A model generated the notes under the pieces. The model was not told the origin of the DNA, searched no databases, and saw only the letters and a list, made by a program, of their open reading frames with translations. The translations under genes were made by a program, and so were the position numbers. From contig OZ022508.1 of assembly GCA_963989385.1 (NCBI GenBank), forward strand, positions 32,758,166-32,822,165: DNA of 64,000 nt. The letters are read 5' to 3'. Position 1 is the stretch's first letter, and each line of letters begins with the position of its first letter. Source of the DNA: Ctena decussata. Taxonomy: Eukaryota > Mollusca > Bivalvia > Lucinida > Lucinidae. Shown here in pieces: positions 23,501 to 30,303 of this stretch.

Positions 23501-26500
23501 TTTTCCCACCATTTTTACAAAGGGAAACAACTTTTGTGACTTTCTTTTATGCTTCCTCGGACGTAGCTCTTCAAAAATGCGATCTACTCTTAAAGGTAAA
23601 ATGCTGCTGCAGGACTCTTTCTCAGAAACAAATCCTTTGCTTTATTAATAAGAAATGATAAACTTAAACTTAATTGCTTACTCATCTATATAGAAACAGT
23701 TGAAGTATTTCAAAATATCTAAAGGTATGTTTTGTTTATTTTTTGCTTTATGCACTCGAAGCAAAGGAGCACCGGAGGTATGAAGTTTCCGGATCGTCAG
23801 TACGTGCAAACGGCAGTACTTATGCATGTCGGTCAGTCCGAATATTAAGTTTATTTCTTGTTATATATATTACTTGATAACCGTTCCGGAGGTAAAGGGA
23901 TCATACTTGGTATGACATTTACCTGGATCAAAGCCTTTTCATCTTTTCTACCTTTCCCAAGAGGCATGTCCCAGGGTGGGGCCAAAGTCTAGAGCTTTGT
24001 TACTGGAAAATCTACTCATACTGATTACATGCGTTTGCTGTGTTACCGTTAACAATAATGATATGCATTTCAAGTGAAAACATTGATAATGGTGTTATCC
24101 ATAACAGTGTAACGTTCTGTTTTGTTCTGTTCAATTCTCGTATCGACGTTACCCAAGTGGCTCAACGGTACGTAACCATAGTTGCACACTCACGGCGCCG
24201 TGTGTCCGTCCAAAGAGTGTAACGTGACGTCACGTAACGTTATTAATTCTGGCAAATTTCATTAGATACCAGTATGTTTAAAACTGCCATAACATCCTTA
24301 ATAATATAGATAACTTCATACGGTTTTTACCTTATTGTTCTATAATGGCATGCGCATTCAGATAACAGAAAACCTAAAAATCGAATTTTTATGTCATAAG
24401 GTTGATTTCTATCTGGACGGGCTCAAATGTATTCAAGAGTTGAAGCCATACTATAGCTCAAGCCTATATATCTATAACACATCTGTTGTTGTTGTTGTTC
24501 TTCGGGTTAGTCGTATCGGATGTTGGTCCCCAGGGTCAACAGCCACTAGAGCATCATATCCACCCTGGGGCATCCGGAGTCCGTCCAGGTCTTGCGTCTG
24601 TCGTTGATGTGGTGCTGGTCATGTTTCTGTCTTTGCGTGTTCTTGTTCTGTGAGGCTCTGATGTCGTTGCATTGTTGTTGCTTTCCTTTAGGGCCGCGTG
24701 TCGGTGTTGGCGAAGAAGTAGGTCAGTAGGTCGGAAGTGGCCCTGGCTGTAGTTGATGGTGCTTTCTCCCAGGGCCGCGTTGATTGCCGCGATGTGGCAG
24801 CAAAGAAGTTACTTGTGAACTAGGGCTTGTCTGGGTCCATCGGGCTGGTGTAGGTCAGCTTCTTGTCCCTTACCATCTCTACTGCCTCCCTGATGGCTGC
24901 GAGCTGGCATTCTGGCTTTGGTGCAGTCTTGAACTTGTCCTTCCAGAAAGCCCAGTGGGCAGCATGATGGAGTTTGCTGTCCGGCCCCTTTGTCACTTTG
25001 ATCTTCTCCCAGCTCCAGCCAGTCACACCAATGCAATCCTTTTGCTTCCCCTTCCTTCGGAGCTGGACGACTAACGTCAGCATGTTCCAGGAATGTTGCC
25101 GCTTCCACACTGTACTTGGACAGCGGCTTCTCCTCGGAAAAGGACTCATTGTGGTACATATCGCGGTGTGACTCCCCCAATTGAGTGTTCTCTTCGATCG
25201 CCGGTTGTGGCTGTGACCTTAGCTTCGGTGCTGGTGGTGATGTCATCTCCACGTCCTTTGGTAGCGTCGTCGGTGGCGGTGGTGGTGTGGAGGCCGTCTT
25301 CACAGGAGCTGGCTTGACTGGCGTTGATGGGGCTGGAGCTGCTGGTTTCGGCACTGACTTGAACTGTGCTGCTTTTGGTGGTACAGTTTTCTTAGCAGCA
25401 GGCTTAGAAGCAGACTTCTCCTTTGCCCTCGGAGGAGTAGGCTTAACCGGCCTATCCTTCTTTTGTCCAGGCTGGCAAGGGCGCTTGCCAGCTGAGGGTG
25501 CAGGCTTAGAGGGGTCAGACTTGCAACGATTTCCCCCTCTCCTGCTTTCGGCCCTCTTGCTAACTTGACTAGCCTCTGGGTTGACTGCCCATGTCAGAGT
25601 TAGCTGGACAATGTTTGATCCATGATGGAGATCAAACTCAGGGAAGCCACTAAGGCGGGCTCCCTTCAAAAATCGGACTGCGAATGCTGGAATCTTGTAG
25701 TTTTCCATCTCTGAAGAAGCGATGTTGTCTTGTCGACGTTCAATGCAGGAATGTGTAACACATCTGTGTACTTCACCTGACTAAATGTCTAACTTTTGTA
25801 TAAAACAGGTAACCATTCTGACAACTTTTGTTTCCATCCTTGCCCCAAGCAATACTCTGCCCCTCCCTTAAATAAACACTGTCTTGAAACTTGTTGTTTT
25901 AATCATTTTGACATTGTCTTGCAAATTGGGTGTCACAGGTGACTAGCCAGGTGCACAGGTGAATTTACCTGTAATTTCTCACCTGTATTTTTATGCTGTT
26001 AAGTTTGAGGACAAATAACAAAGTGGAATCAAGATACTATTCATACTTGTGAATTTGTCCAAACGTTTGTCTTAAAATCCATGTTTTGGCTGTTTCAACC
26101 TGCTTAATTTGTGAAACATTTTATTCTTTATGATGATAAACTTATATATTTAATATAAAAATGAACTAAAACATCATAAAGTCATTTAGTTTGAATATAT
26201 ATTATTTTAAGTTAACTTGGTTTCGGTTTTAGCAAGATTTAAAGATGAATAAGTTCTATCGACCAGTATTTGCCAGTATTTTCCACTTTGGGAGTATTTT
26301 CCAGGCCGGTAAATACCGGTAAATTCCACTGGTAAATACCAGGGGTGGAATTTACCGCCCAACCTTGGGTTGCAACATATGTTTTTATGGAGAATCCTTG
26401 ATATTGCTTCTTATATGGAGCACTGTGCAGATGTCCATGGAATTATTACAGTATTGGCCCTACATACATGGACAGGCAGGTCTGAGCAAACATTGTAGAC

Positions 26501-29500
26501 CCAACTCAAACTGCTCCTGAAAGAGCAGTTTGATCAGGGTCTTTAATGTTTGATATTCACTAAGTATCAGGTGGATGCATTAATGTGTATAAAATCCTGT
26601 TTCTAAGAAGTTTTAAACAATAATTGTCAGATTTTCGGGTGTCCGAAATTTTAGGGTAATTACTGTACTCTTCAGTGCTAATATCATTCCTGCACATGCT
26701 TACATGCCTGGAATGTATATGAGATTGTGGTTTATAGTTGTAAGTTGTCTACCAGAATTTTACTAATTATTTCTTGTCACTGCTTTTTCAGGCTGGTGTG
26801 TTTGTATCTAGATCTTCAGTTCAACTTGTACAGATAAGAAAAGTAGAAGTTTTGTCTATATTACAGTGTATAAATATGGTGCTCTGGGTTATAGATGTTC
26901 ATGTAAGTGACTGTTATTGTTATTATTAACTTAGGTGCATGTCTTTCCACCATTTTAATAAAAGGGAAGCAACTTTGTGACTTGTAAGCTTCCCTAGCCC
27001 TTCCAGCTGAGTCTACTTTTAAAGGAATTTGCTCTGAAGGGAGAACTCTGTAACGGTTTATGCCTGCTGAACAGAGAGGCAAACTGAGGAAGAATGGCTT
27101 CTTCTGAAACTGTTCTAAGGGAGACAAATGAACATGACAGAGTTGCTGCCCCTGAGAGTTTATACATTTGCCTTAATGGAACTCTTGCACCTACGTGTCA
27201 CCCTCTGATTTGGGGCTGGGACGGGTAGAGATTCTGTACCGGGTATCCAAGTCCCTATTACCGCAGGTACCTGGATACCCATCGCCATAGCAAATTGAGC
27301 ATGTTACAGTGAGAAAATATGCATTTAGATCAACTCATAAGTAGGGTATCTGTCAGTTGCTCACTTGTGCATAAGAAAGGTACGAAAATGTAGAAATCTC
27401 CCCGTTTTATATAATATACAAAAATGGTTTCGCAAAAAATGTGTTTATGCAAAACAGTCACACTACACTTTGGTCTATTTGCTTGGAATTCTGTTAGAAT
27501 ACATTGCATAATAATAAGTAGTTAGGTAACAGATAGTAAATTTTTACACCGGGTAATTGGTCTACCCGACCTGAACTCGGGTACCCGGATACTCATCCCA
27601 GAGGAATATACATATATCTTCCATTTGTTTCTGTCACAGAAATAATGCTTTTTTGTGCTGAAGAGAAAAATACGATCAATAGAAGGCTGTTTATCATTTC
27701 TGATTTGTGAATACATTGAACACCAGAGCATAAAGAAAAACTGTCATAAAGTTAGAGAGCATTCAGTGATAAGTGTTTGCAGAAATTTTAAAGGAAAAAC
27801 AGTAAAAATAAATTTATTTGGACTTAAATAAAAGCTAGTACTCCTAATCATTATTTCTGAGGAGTTTGCCATTATTTTATGGGCAGTTTCAGTTAAACCT
27901 TTTCTTTTATATTTTTCAGTATAAATTTATTCCTGTAACAATACTACCAGCATTAATGATATACGTTGGTCTGCTGGGAGGAGCTTCCTATGTAAACATA
28001 TTCTACCTCTTGCTACATGACACTAAATACTCAGACAAGGACAGAGAACTCTGTATAAATATAACAGCTTTATTTATTACCTTTGGTAAGTTCTGAAAAT
28101 ATATTATATTGGTCATTACAATACTGATGATGTGGTTTGAAATACTTTAATTTGGATGCTGGTCATTCTGTACATTATAAATCAATTTAGCTTTTGTTTA
28201 TTGTTTGTGCAGTTGTGCTTGTTCAAGGAGGCAACAGTCCCAGGGTACGAAACCAAAGCAGGTGAAATAATAACAAAAGAACATTGAGGTGTATGCATAT
28301 TTTTATTCCACACTGAAGGCAAGGGATATAGTTTTTCAAGTCTGTCCACCTTCCATCCATCTTTCAAATCTGTCTGGAGTCATAATTAAGTAATCAATAA
28401 GCAGAATTTGATGACATTTAAATATGTCACCATAATACGCTGATGCATGTCAAGTGTTTTAATAATGGTATCAGTATTGCATGAGATTGCTCTTGAACTG
28501 TTAAAATCAACTGAAGAGCCCTAAATAAGAAACAAATGAACAGAGTTTCATGAAACTTAAAACAAGTTTGTATGACTACAGCATGGATTTGCATATAAAG
28601 TTTGTCAGAATGGCTTCAATATTATGTGAGTTATTGCCCTTGATTTGGTCTAAATTAACAGATTAAGCCATAACAAGGTAAACAACTATGTATATGTATT
28701 TCAGTTTTCGTAACGACGTTACCCCCGGCACCTCAGCAGAACGTATCCATAGCCGCAGTAACGGAGTGCCATTTGTCCTTCCATTAGTAATCATCTAACA
28801 TGATTTCATAAAACTTATAATAAATATGTGTCACTATAAAATGGGTTTGCATATTAAGTTTTGTCAGATTGGCTTCAGTTGTGCATGCTTTATTACCCTC
28901 GACTCAGTGTGAAATTAAGAAATTGAGCCAAAACTAAATGAACAGAATTTTGTAAAACTAGAAATACATGGCCTCTTAAATGCATGATTTAGTGCTCTTG
29001 AATTGATTTAAAATCTGCAGATTAGCCATAACTAAGGTATGAGTGAACCAAATTTCATGAAACTGAACATGCATCAATGCACATTAGCCTCACTAATACA
29101 TGAGTTAAGCCTCTTGAATTAAAATCAAAATTGGATGTTTAGTCATAACTAAATAATTAATGAACAAACTTTTAGGAAACTTAAGATAAGCTGTATACAA
29201 ATTTGTAGTAAATTCAGCAGTTACAGGTACGTTACTTTATGGAAAACAAGGCAAAATATTGCTGACAGAATAGCAAACAGTGTTTTCTCTGATAAGACTG
29301 CTTCTATGTCATTACAGGTGTTTTGGGTCATTAACCGGTTAGAACGAGTGAACTCTTCTACCTGGTTTTTAGACAAGTCCATTTCCAATTTTAGCAGTGT
29401 CAGGCATATTTCAAGTTTTTCTGTTAATCATCAACAGTTTTTGAAGCAAATAGTGTTGAACCTGATCAGATATTACATTTGTGGCACCTGATCTGGGTCT

Positions 29501-29639
29501 ACTGTTTGTCGTTGCCCCTTATACAGGATGCTAGATATAAATGGGTTGTAGTTCATGTTTGTTTTGTATTATTGCAGGTATAATTGGTGGCACTGTGCTA
29601 GAGACAATTTTATTTAACACAGCCCTCAAGAATGATTAA
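8475..29639 (+). CDS. CLN3: CLN3 / battenin lysosomal membrane protein (5' end missing), spliced gene
   Basis: Twelve exons join to 1203 nt, 400 codons plus TAA: 8475-8554, 9296-9363, 10243-10317, 12276-12328, 12728-12762, 13742-13903, 14513-14682, 17251-17351, 18306-18425, 26792-26902, 27920-28085, 29578-29639. Every intron is GT-AG and phases agree throughout. The product matches CLN3, a multi-spanning late-endosomal/lysosomal membrane protein (human 438 aa) mutated in juvenile Batten disease. Visible family marks are LLGTINNLPYVIV (human-type LLGLCNNFSYVV), an FEY block in the position of the human E295 region, YQAGVFVSRSS (contains the residue equivalent to human R334) and GLLGGASYVN. The N-terminal ~35-40 residues before exon 1 here were not located. 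The C-terminus reads NTALKND and lacks the CaaX farnesylation box of the mammalian protein. No AATAAA is evident close after the stop. Exon 8's start is the least certain boundary. Confidence 0.93.
8596..8775. repeat. Imperfect foldback sequence in a CLN3 intron
   Basis: ggcagagatcaagct (8596) is inverted as agcctgatctctgcc near 8758-8772. The interior is poorly paired. Confidence 0.4.
8805..9150 (+). repeat. Dispersed repeat, copy A
   Basis: Shares ordered blocks (gaacac..agtgttcaaac, acatgtatgatc/gcta, tcattcgtagtg, gttacagcctggaatgtgaata) with 18775-19115. Both copies are in CLN3 introns in direct orientation. Confidence 0.6.
9296..9363 (+). CDS. CLN3: CLN3 coding exon
   Basis: 68 nt between gatttcag and gtaggt. 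It completes a Ser codon, encodes FGKKNLIGLVFGANVALSAV and ends one base into a codon. It begins the second membrane region. A 195-bp palindromic MITE follows only 17 bp after the donor. Confidence 0.88.
9377..9579. mobile_element. Palindromic hAT-type MITE with 8-bp TSD
   Basis: Terminal inverted repeats start CAGTGCTCCAGATAAG and CAGAGCTCCAGATAAG, and almost the whole element folds on itself. It is bounded by tacagtac on both sides (9369-9376 and 9580-9587), the 8-bp duplication size of hAT elements. A second, split copy is at 20361-26425. Confidence 0.8.
9925..10065 (+). repeat. Direct repeat upstream of CLN3 exon 3
   Basis: Shares agattttttggat..ttggaaggg..ccatcttatagc..gactgattt..atatttggg with 10455-10595 in the next intron. 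A shorter relative is at 16140-16225. Confidence 0.6.
10243..10317 (+). CDS. CLN3: CLN3 coding exon flanked by direct repeats
   Basis: 75 nt between ctatttcag and gtaagt. It encodes VNGAFMLKVPYWIRYVINAV then LMLI. Its length is a multiple of three, so skipping it would keep the frame. Copies of one dispersed repeat lie in both neighbouring introns. Confidence 0.9.
10455..10595 (+). repeat. Direct repeat downstream of CLN3 exon 3
   Basis: Second copy of the 9925-10065 repeat in the same orientation. The pair brackets the in-frame exon 10243-10317. Confidence 0.6.
10607..10840. mobile_element. Foldback MITE, tacacctccat family
   Basis: An imperfect palindrome with the shared inner arm aggaaagaatttgctcctag and its inverse. 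The outer ends are gggtacacctccat and its counterpart cctttaaagagtacc. The family has about nine copies in the window. Confidence 0.65.
10881..12012 (+). mobile_element. Helentron/Pearl-like element with ~180-bp tandem core
   Basis: The 5' end ttttagctctcctgaacg forms a hairpin with gttcaggaagagct. Five to six tandem units follow, starting with ggatgttttggttaaagtt (10953, 11130, 11311) and each containing a tgaccttgat..tcaaggtca palindrome. The 3' end is a gagctatgctgtc..gacagctc hairpin followed by ttgttt, the same ending as the element at 37661-39673. It lies inside a gggacacc-family foldback repeat. No protein is encoded; the short ORFs here are by-products of the tandem units. Confidence 0.75.
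12013..12215. repeat. Amplified half-units of a gggacacc foldback MITE
   Basis: Four successive head-to-tail copies of tattggga(c/t)gcct or tattgggacacctaa with ttttc(c/t)atttg precede the inverted partner (aaatggaaaattaatgg, ggtgttccaatactta). One arm of a palindromic element has therefore been multiplied. Confidence 0.7.
12276..12328 (+). CDS. CLN3: CLN3 coding exon
   Basis: 53 nt between cattttag and gtaagt. It completes a Gly codon and encodes LFGVAYAPSFWFSLVCI, a membrane segment. It ends on a codon boundary. Confidence 0.88.
12728..12762 (+). CDS. CLN3: CLN3 micro-exon
   Basis: Only 35 nt, between ttatag and gtaagt. It encodes MCVGASSAFGE plus two bases. It is accepted because it joins both neighbours in phase and supplies the Gly/Ser-rich segment that precedes the next helix in CLN3 proteins. 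Confidence 0.85.
13010..13105 (-). mobile_element. Truncated Deu-like SINE core
   Basis: Carries gggtttaatgtcccacc, catatggagacgggacctc and aagtctcatcagaaagacc, matching the SINE at 4496-4653. The tRNA head is missing. Confidence 0.65.
13255..13335. repeat. Foldback repeat, gatcagactgctcc family
   Basis: gagcaaacagtgcagg..gatcagactgctcc is followed at once by its inverse ggagcagtctgatc..cctacactgcttgct. Confidence 0.7.
13560..13730 (-). mobile_element. tRNA-derived SINE
   Basis: On the minus strand there is a tRNA-like head (gtagctcagtgagtcaagc, then a decayed box B). It is followed by a tail with catcattctgatatgactgaaata. Relatives are at 14230-14410 and 47500-47668. Confidence 0.65.
13742..13903 (+). 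CDS. CLN3: CLN3 coding exon
   Basis: 162 nt between tattttcag and gtaagt. It encodes NVALGYLRLFPSKMVNAWSS followed by GTGMAGVLGS, the best-conserved middle part of CLN3, and runs on to ENQVHLRHLT. The length is a multiple of three. Confidence 0.92.
13915..14205. mobile_element. Foldback MITE interrupted by a mini-Helentron
   Basis: The left arm (aggggaagcaactctgccatttt, aaagaatttgctcc) and right arm (aagaggatttctttgacc-like, gtcacaaaaagtgttaccttttgt) belong to the tacacctccat MITE family. They are separated by a 60-bp Helentron-like derivative. Confidence 0.55.
14047..14107 (+). mobile_element. Miniature Helentron-like deletion derivative
   Basis: Retains the 5' hairpin tttagctcgcctgaacc..gttcaggaagagct and the 3' ending gtcttgttt with nothing between. 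This is only the termini of the 10881-12012 type. Confidence 0.6.
14230..14410 (-). mobile_element. Degraded tRNA-derived SINE
   Basis: Diverged relative of 13560-13730: catcatgttgtgactgaaacac on the minus strand, aggctgtgtggaatgg, and a decayed tRNA-like head near 14370-14405. Confidence 0.5.
14513..14682 (+). CDS. CLN3: CLN3 coding exon with dileucine-type sorting loop
   Basis: 170 nt between cctttag and gtaaag. It encodes a membrane segment (YAFLLTSPAVAVYLLSYFFI) and then an acidic hydrophilic loop ending EREKLLGNN. EREKLL fits the [DE]xxxL[LI] lysosomal sorting pattern and sits where mammalian CLN3 has its loop dileucine signal. The reading frame stays open past the donor into the intron, which could mislead automated gene callers. 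Confidence 0.88.
14755..14944. mobile_element. Foldback MITE of the gagccgcgacac family, 3' end replaced
   Basis: Left arm aaaagcaacaaagtggcatg and both inner arms (gcctgggcatctgcc, gcctaggctgatctgagg) are visible. The outer right terminus is lost where the next Helentron-like element begins at ttttgtcgcacc. Confidence 0.6.
14942..16022 (+). mobile_element. Helentron/Pearl-like element with ~175-bp tandem core
   Basis: It starts gtcgcacctgctttagcaagg with a hairpin to ggtgcgat, then a gtccgtccgt-rich stretch. About six tandem units follow, each beginning near attacgtcgaccctagtg and containing caaacctggcataaagct. It ends with caggtgcgacatagc and ttccgcggaattcttgt. It lies between CLN3 exons 14513-14682 and 17251-17351. 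Confidence 0.7.
16023..16980. other. Intron sequence, little recognised
   Basis: Contains a fragment of the exon-3-flanking repeat at 16140-16225. The rest is AT-rich intron with no gene or clear repeat. Confidence 0.4.
16985..17215. mobile_element. Foldback MITE, tacacctccat family
   Basis: Inner inverted arms aaaggaaagcatttgctcctg / ggggcaaattctctccttt and outer arms aggggaaacaactgtgcc / attttcccctttgtaaaaa. It ends about 35 bp before the CLN3 acceptor used at 17251. Confidence 0.6.
17251..17351 (+). CDS. CLN3: CLN3 coding exon, 5' boundary uncertain
   Basis: The donor is AAT|gtaagt. The acceptor chosen is gtctttcaag before 17251, which has the best pyrimidine tract. Two alternatives, AG before 17269 and before 17281, are in the same phase and would remove 6 or 10 residues of the loop. 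The exon encodes DIEEHVANVVAGPKESWVNR, then IWRCTRLVFWLSFN at the start of the next membrane segment. Confidence 0.75.
17436..17560. mobile_element. gggacacc foldback MITE
   Basis: Palindrome of cctaaattttgggacacct..attttccatttgg and its inverse, with one duplicated aacaaatggaaaattaaat unit in the loop. Ends resemble cataatgtgyctaa. Confidence 0.7.
18158..18256. mobile_element. gggacacc foldback MITE
   Basis: Near-perfect ~100-bp palindrome: gtattgggacacctgaaat..catttgg, aacaaatgg..aatttaggtgtcccaaaat. It lies ~50 bp upstream of the CLN3 acceptor at 18305. Confidence 0.75.
18306..18425 (+). CDS. CLN3: CLN3 coding exon with conserved FEY block
   Basis: 120 nt (40 codons) between atttcag and gtaatt. 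It encodes LFAVYLFEYVAQGCAAKV and ends YAALSLCYQ. The Glu in LFEY aligns with human E295, a residue mutated in disease. The intron after it is the largest in the gene (8.4 kb) and holds the nested transposon stack. Confidence 0.92.
18775..19115 (+). repeat. Dispersed repeat, copy B
   Basis: Second copy of the 8805-9150 repeat (gaacacaagacatc..gtgttcaaac, aacatgtatgatcacta, cattgttcgtagtg, ggtacagcctggactgtgaata). Confidence 0.6.
20760..20912 (-). pseudogene. BED-type zinc-finger relic of a hAT transposase
   Basis: On the minus strand the frame reads SYAVVDQDNKTNARCTDC, then KTVVSAKAP, a TGA stop, and LHAHREKCPATKQAIF. The C-x2-C ... H-x4-C arrangement fits a BED finger, which is N-terminal in hAT transposases. 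The in-frame stop and lack of a catalytic domain mark it as dead. Confidence 0.5.
21377..21446. repeat. (CAA)n/(TAA)n microsatellite
   Basis: Runs of aac and then aat units. It could be the tail of a decayed retroposon. Confidence 0.75.
21690..21882 (+). mobile_element. SINE tail fragment
   Basis: Ends tgaaatactctcaaaaagcc, gttaaacccaaaacaatcaatc, a molluscan SINE 3' end related to the 47500-47668 family. No good tRNA head is seen. Confidence 0.5.
22625..22939. mobile_element. Tc1/mariner-type MITE, 315 bp
   Basis: Inverted ends CAGTACCGTGCCATAAGTG and CAGCACGGTGCCAAAAGTG extend as ~80-bp imperfect TIRs through gagtcaactttttta and gcaagaaaattaa. It is flanked by TA on both sides. Confidence 0.75.
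23150..23370. mobile_element. Foldback MITE of the gagccgcgacac family
   Basis: Complete palindrome: cgacgtgacaacaccaacaa at the left, ttgttggttttctcatgtcg at the right, inner arms ctcagatcagcctgggc / caggctgatctgag, and a central ttagacccttagctaccc loop. Confidence 0.8.
23490..23650. mobile_element. Partial foldback MITE, tacacctccat family
   Basis: Contains ccaccatttttacaaagggaaacaactt and ctcttaaaggtaaaatgctgc. The second arm is mostly lost. The split ORFs here are by-products. Confidence 0.5.
24487..25755 (-). mobile_element. 1.27-kb retroposon carrying only an ORF1-like gene
   Basis: Perfect 12-bp direct repeats taacacatctgt flank it (24475-24486 and 25756-25767). On the minus strand it begins with a short leader, has an ATG at 25708, a ~0.9-kb coding region, ~320 bp of trailer, and ends in (CAA)n at the TSD. 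These are marks of target-primed retrotransposition. There is no reverse transcriptase, so it is either a half-LINE or a retrocopy of a transcript. It lies antisense within CLN3, inside the hAT element. Confidence 0.7.
24809..25708 (-). CDS. Pro/Lys/Ala-rich ORF1-like protein of the retroposon (frameshifted)
   Basis: The 299-codon frame starts MENYKIPAFAVRFLKGARL. The first ~60 residues look globular. Residues ~60-170 are a low-complexity basic Pro/Lys/Ala region (KPAPVKTASTPPPPP), suited to nucleic-acid binding. After about residue 205 the open frame turns compositionally odd, while the alternative frame (25149-24820) reads naturally (WSWEKIKVTKGPDSKLHHAA, HWAFWKDKFKTAPKPEC, REAVEMVRDKKLTYTSPMD). 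A frameshift near 25080-25100 is therefore likely. No zinc knuckle or RT is seen. Family unknown. Confidence 0.5.
   Translation of the reverse strand: MENYKIPAFAVRFLKGARLSGFPEFDLHHGSNIVQLTLTWAVNPEASQVSKRAESRRGGNRCKSDPSKPAPSAGKRPCQPGQKKDRPVKPTPPRAKEKSASKPAAKKTVPPKAAQFKSVPKPAAPAPSTPVKPAPVKTASTPPPPPTTLPKDVEMTSPPAPKLRSQPQPAIEENTQLGESHRDMYHNESFSEEKPLSKYSVEAATFLEHADVSRPAPKEGEAKGLHWCDWLELGEDQSDKGAGQQTPSCCPLGFLEGQVQDCTKARMPARSHQGGSRDGKGQEADLHQPDGPRQALVHK
26447..26667. mobile_element. MITE with tacagta ends and central gatcagactgctcc hairpin
   Basis: Ends tacagtattggccctacat and (inverted) tacagtaattaccctaaaa. The centre has tcaaactgctcctgaa and agagcagtttgatcaggg. It begins 22 bp after the split hAT MITE. 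Confidence 0.65.
26792..26902 (+). CDS. CLN3: CLN3 coding exon with VFVSRSS motif
   Basis: 111 nt (37 codons) between gctttttcag and gtaagt. It encodes AGVFVSRSSVQLVQIRKVEV, then LSILQCINMVLWVIDVH. The Arg of SRSS aligns with human R334. Skipping this exon would keep the frame. Confidence 0.93.
26930..27180. mobile_element. Foldback MITE, tacacctccat family
   Basis: gcatgtctttccaccatttt, aaaagggaagcaacttt and the matching right arm gacagagttgctgcccctgag. It lies 27 bp after the CLN3 donor at 26902. Confidence 0.55.
27920..28085 (+). CDS. CLN3: CLN3 coding exon with GLLGGASYVN motif
   Basis: 166 nt between atttttcag and gtaagt. It encodes YKFIPVTILPALMIYVGLLG, GASYVNIFYLLLHD, then a charged loop (TKYSDKDRELC) and the start of the last helix. 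Human CLN3 has GLLGGAAYVNTF at this place. Confidence 0.93.
28500..29240 (+). repeat. Diverged tandem repeat, Helentron-core type
   Basis: Repeated blocks of gag..attaagccataac..aa..aatgaac..a..tttcatgaaactta occur at ~28520, 28660, 28900, 29020 and 29140. They are interrupted at 28705-28785 by a cacctcagcagaacgtatcc element head. Confidence 0.5.
29578..29639 (+). CDS. CLN3: CLN3 last coding exon and stop
   Basis: 62 nt after tattgcag. It completes a Gly codon, encodes IIGGTVLETILFNTALKND and ends with TAA at 29637-29639. There is no C-terminal CaaX box. Confidence 0.9.
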
Positions 29640-29825
29640 CAAAGCACAACTTGTAAATACAGAGCTCTATCAATAGTGATAAATGGTGGACTACTTGTCG
29701 ACAAACAGCTCCATGTCTTTCGTGTAGAATCATGACATTCCATATTAACACACACATAACAAACAGCAATATTACTAAAATGTCATGTAATTGAAACATG
29801 TGGTGCATTACTGCCCCAGTGAACA

Positions 29826-30066
29826 AATGAGCTGTGACACGAGAAAACCAACAAAGTGGTTGTGCGCCCAGCACAGACTCAGATCAGCCTGGGCATCCAC
29901 CCAGTCTGATCAGAGTCTTCGCTGTCCGCATGGAGGTAGCTTGGACCCTTAGCTACCTTTTGAGCACATAAACAAAGAGTGTGACAAACAGGGCAGATGT
30001 CCAGGTTGATCTAAGTCTGCACTGGGCGCACAACCACATTGTTGGTTTTCTCGTGTCATGGCTCAT
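29826..30066. mobile_element. Foldback MITE of the gagccgcgacac family
   Basis: Full-length ~240-bp palindrome from tgagctgtgacacgag to ctcgtgtcatggctca. It begins ~190 bp after the CLN3 stop codon and may lie within the 3' UTR. Confidence 0.8.
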
Positions 30067-30303
30067 TAATGAACATAGTCCAAACATCATTGACTTAGGA
30101 CTATGTTGGATAGACTTTGTAGCAATATTGCTTATTCACTTGGGTAGAGGAAGTCCCTTTTCTATTCTGCAAGTTACTTTCAATTGGTGTGTTGAGGGAT
30201 GGAAAGAAAGAACATCCCAGAAATATCATTCAGACCCCATTTAATCTGCAGGCCTGTAAAACTGATGAGCTTAGCTCTTCAAATCTAATGGTGAAATCAT
30301 TAA

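Larger units (their letters stand above)
20490..26367. mobile_element. 5.9-kb hAT transposon in the largest CLN3 intron
   Basis: The ends are inverted: CAAGGTTGGCAAAATGCC at 20490 and, read from the right, CAAGGTTGGGCGGTAAATTCC ending at 26367. Both are followed by runs of ccggtaaatacc-like subterminal repeats. It is bounded by perfect 8-bp direct repeats ggttgcaa (20482-20489 and 26368-26375), the hAT hallmark. The transposase is lost except for a BED-finger relic; the interior is occupied by other repeats. Confidence 0.8.
20361..26425. mobile_element. Second hAT-type MITE copy, split by a 5.9-kb hAT element
   Basis: The left half (20361-20489: cagagctccag, ctcattagaactgtct) and the right half (26368-26425: gttgcaacatatgttttt, tatggagcactg) together match the intact MITE at 9377-9579. 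The insertion between them duplicates ggttgcaa. Confidence 0.75.

Noticed and set aside
24784..25568. Several + strand ORFs (Gly/Val-rich, e.g. FSSIAGCGCDLSF)
   Set aside because: They are antisense shadows of the Pro/Lys-rich retroposon ORF.
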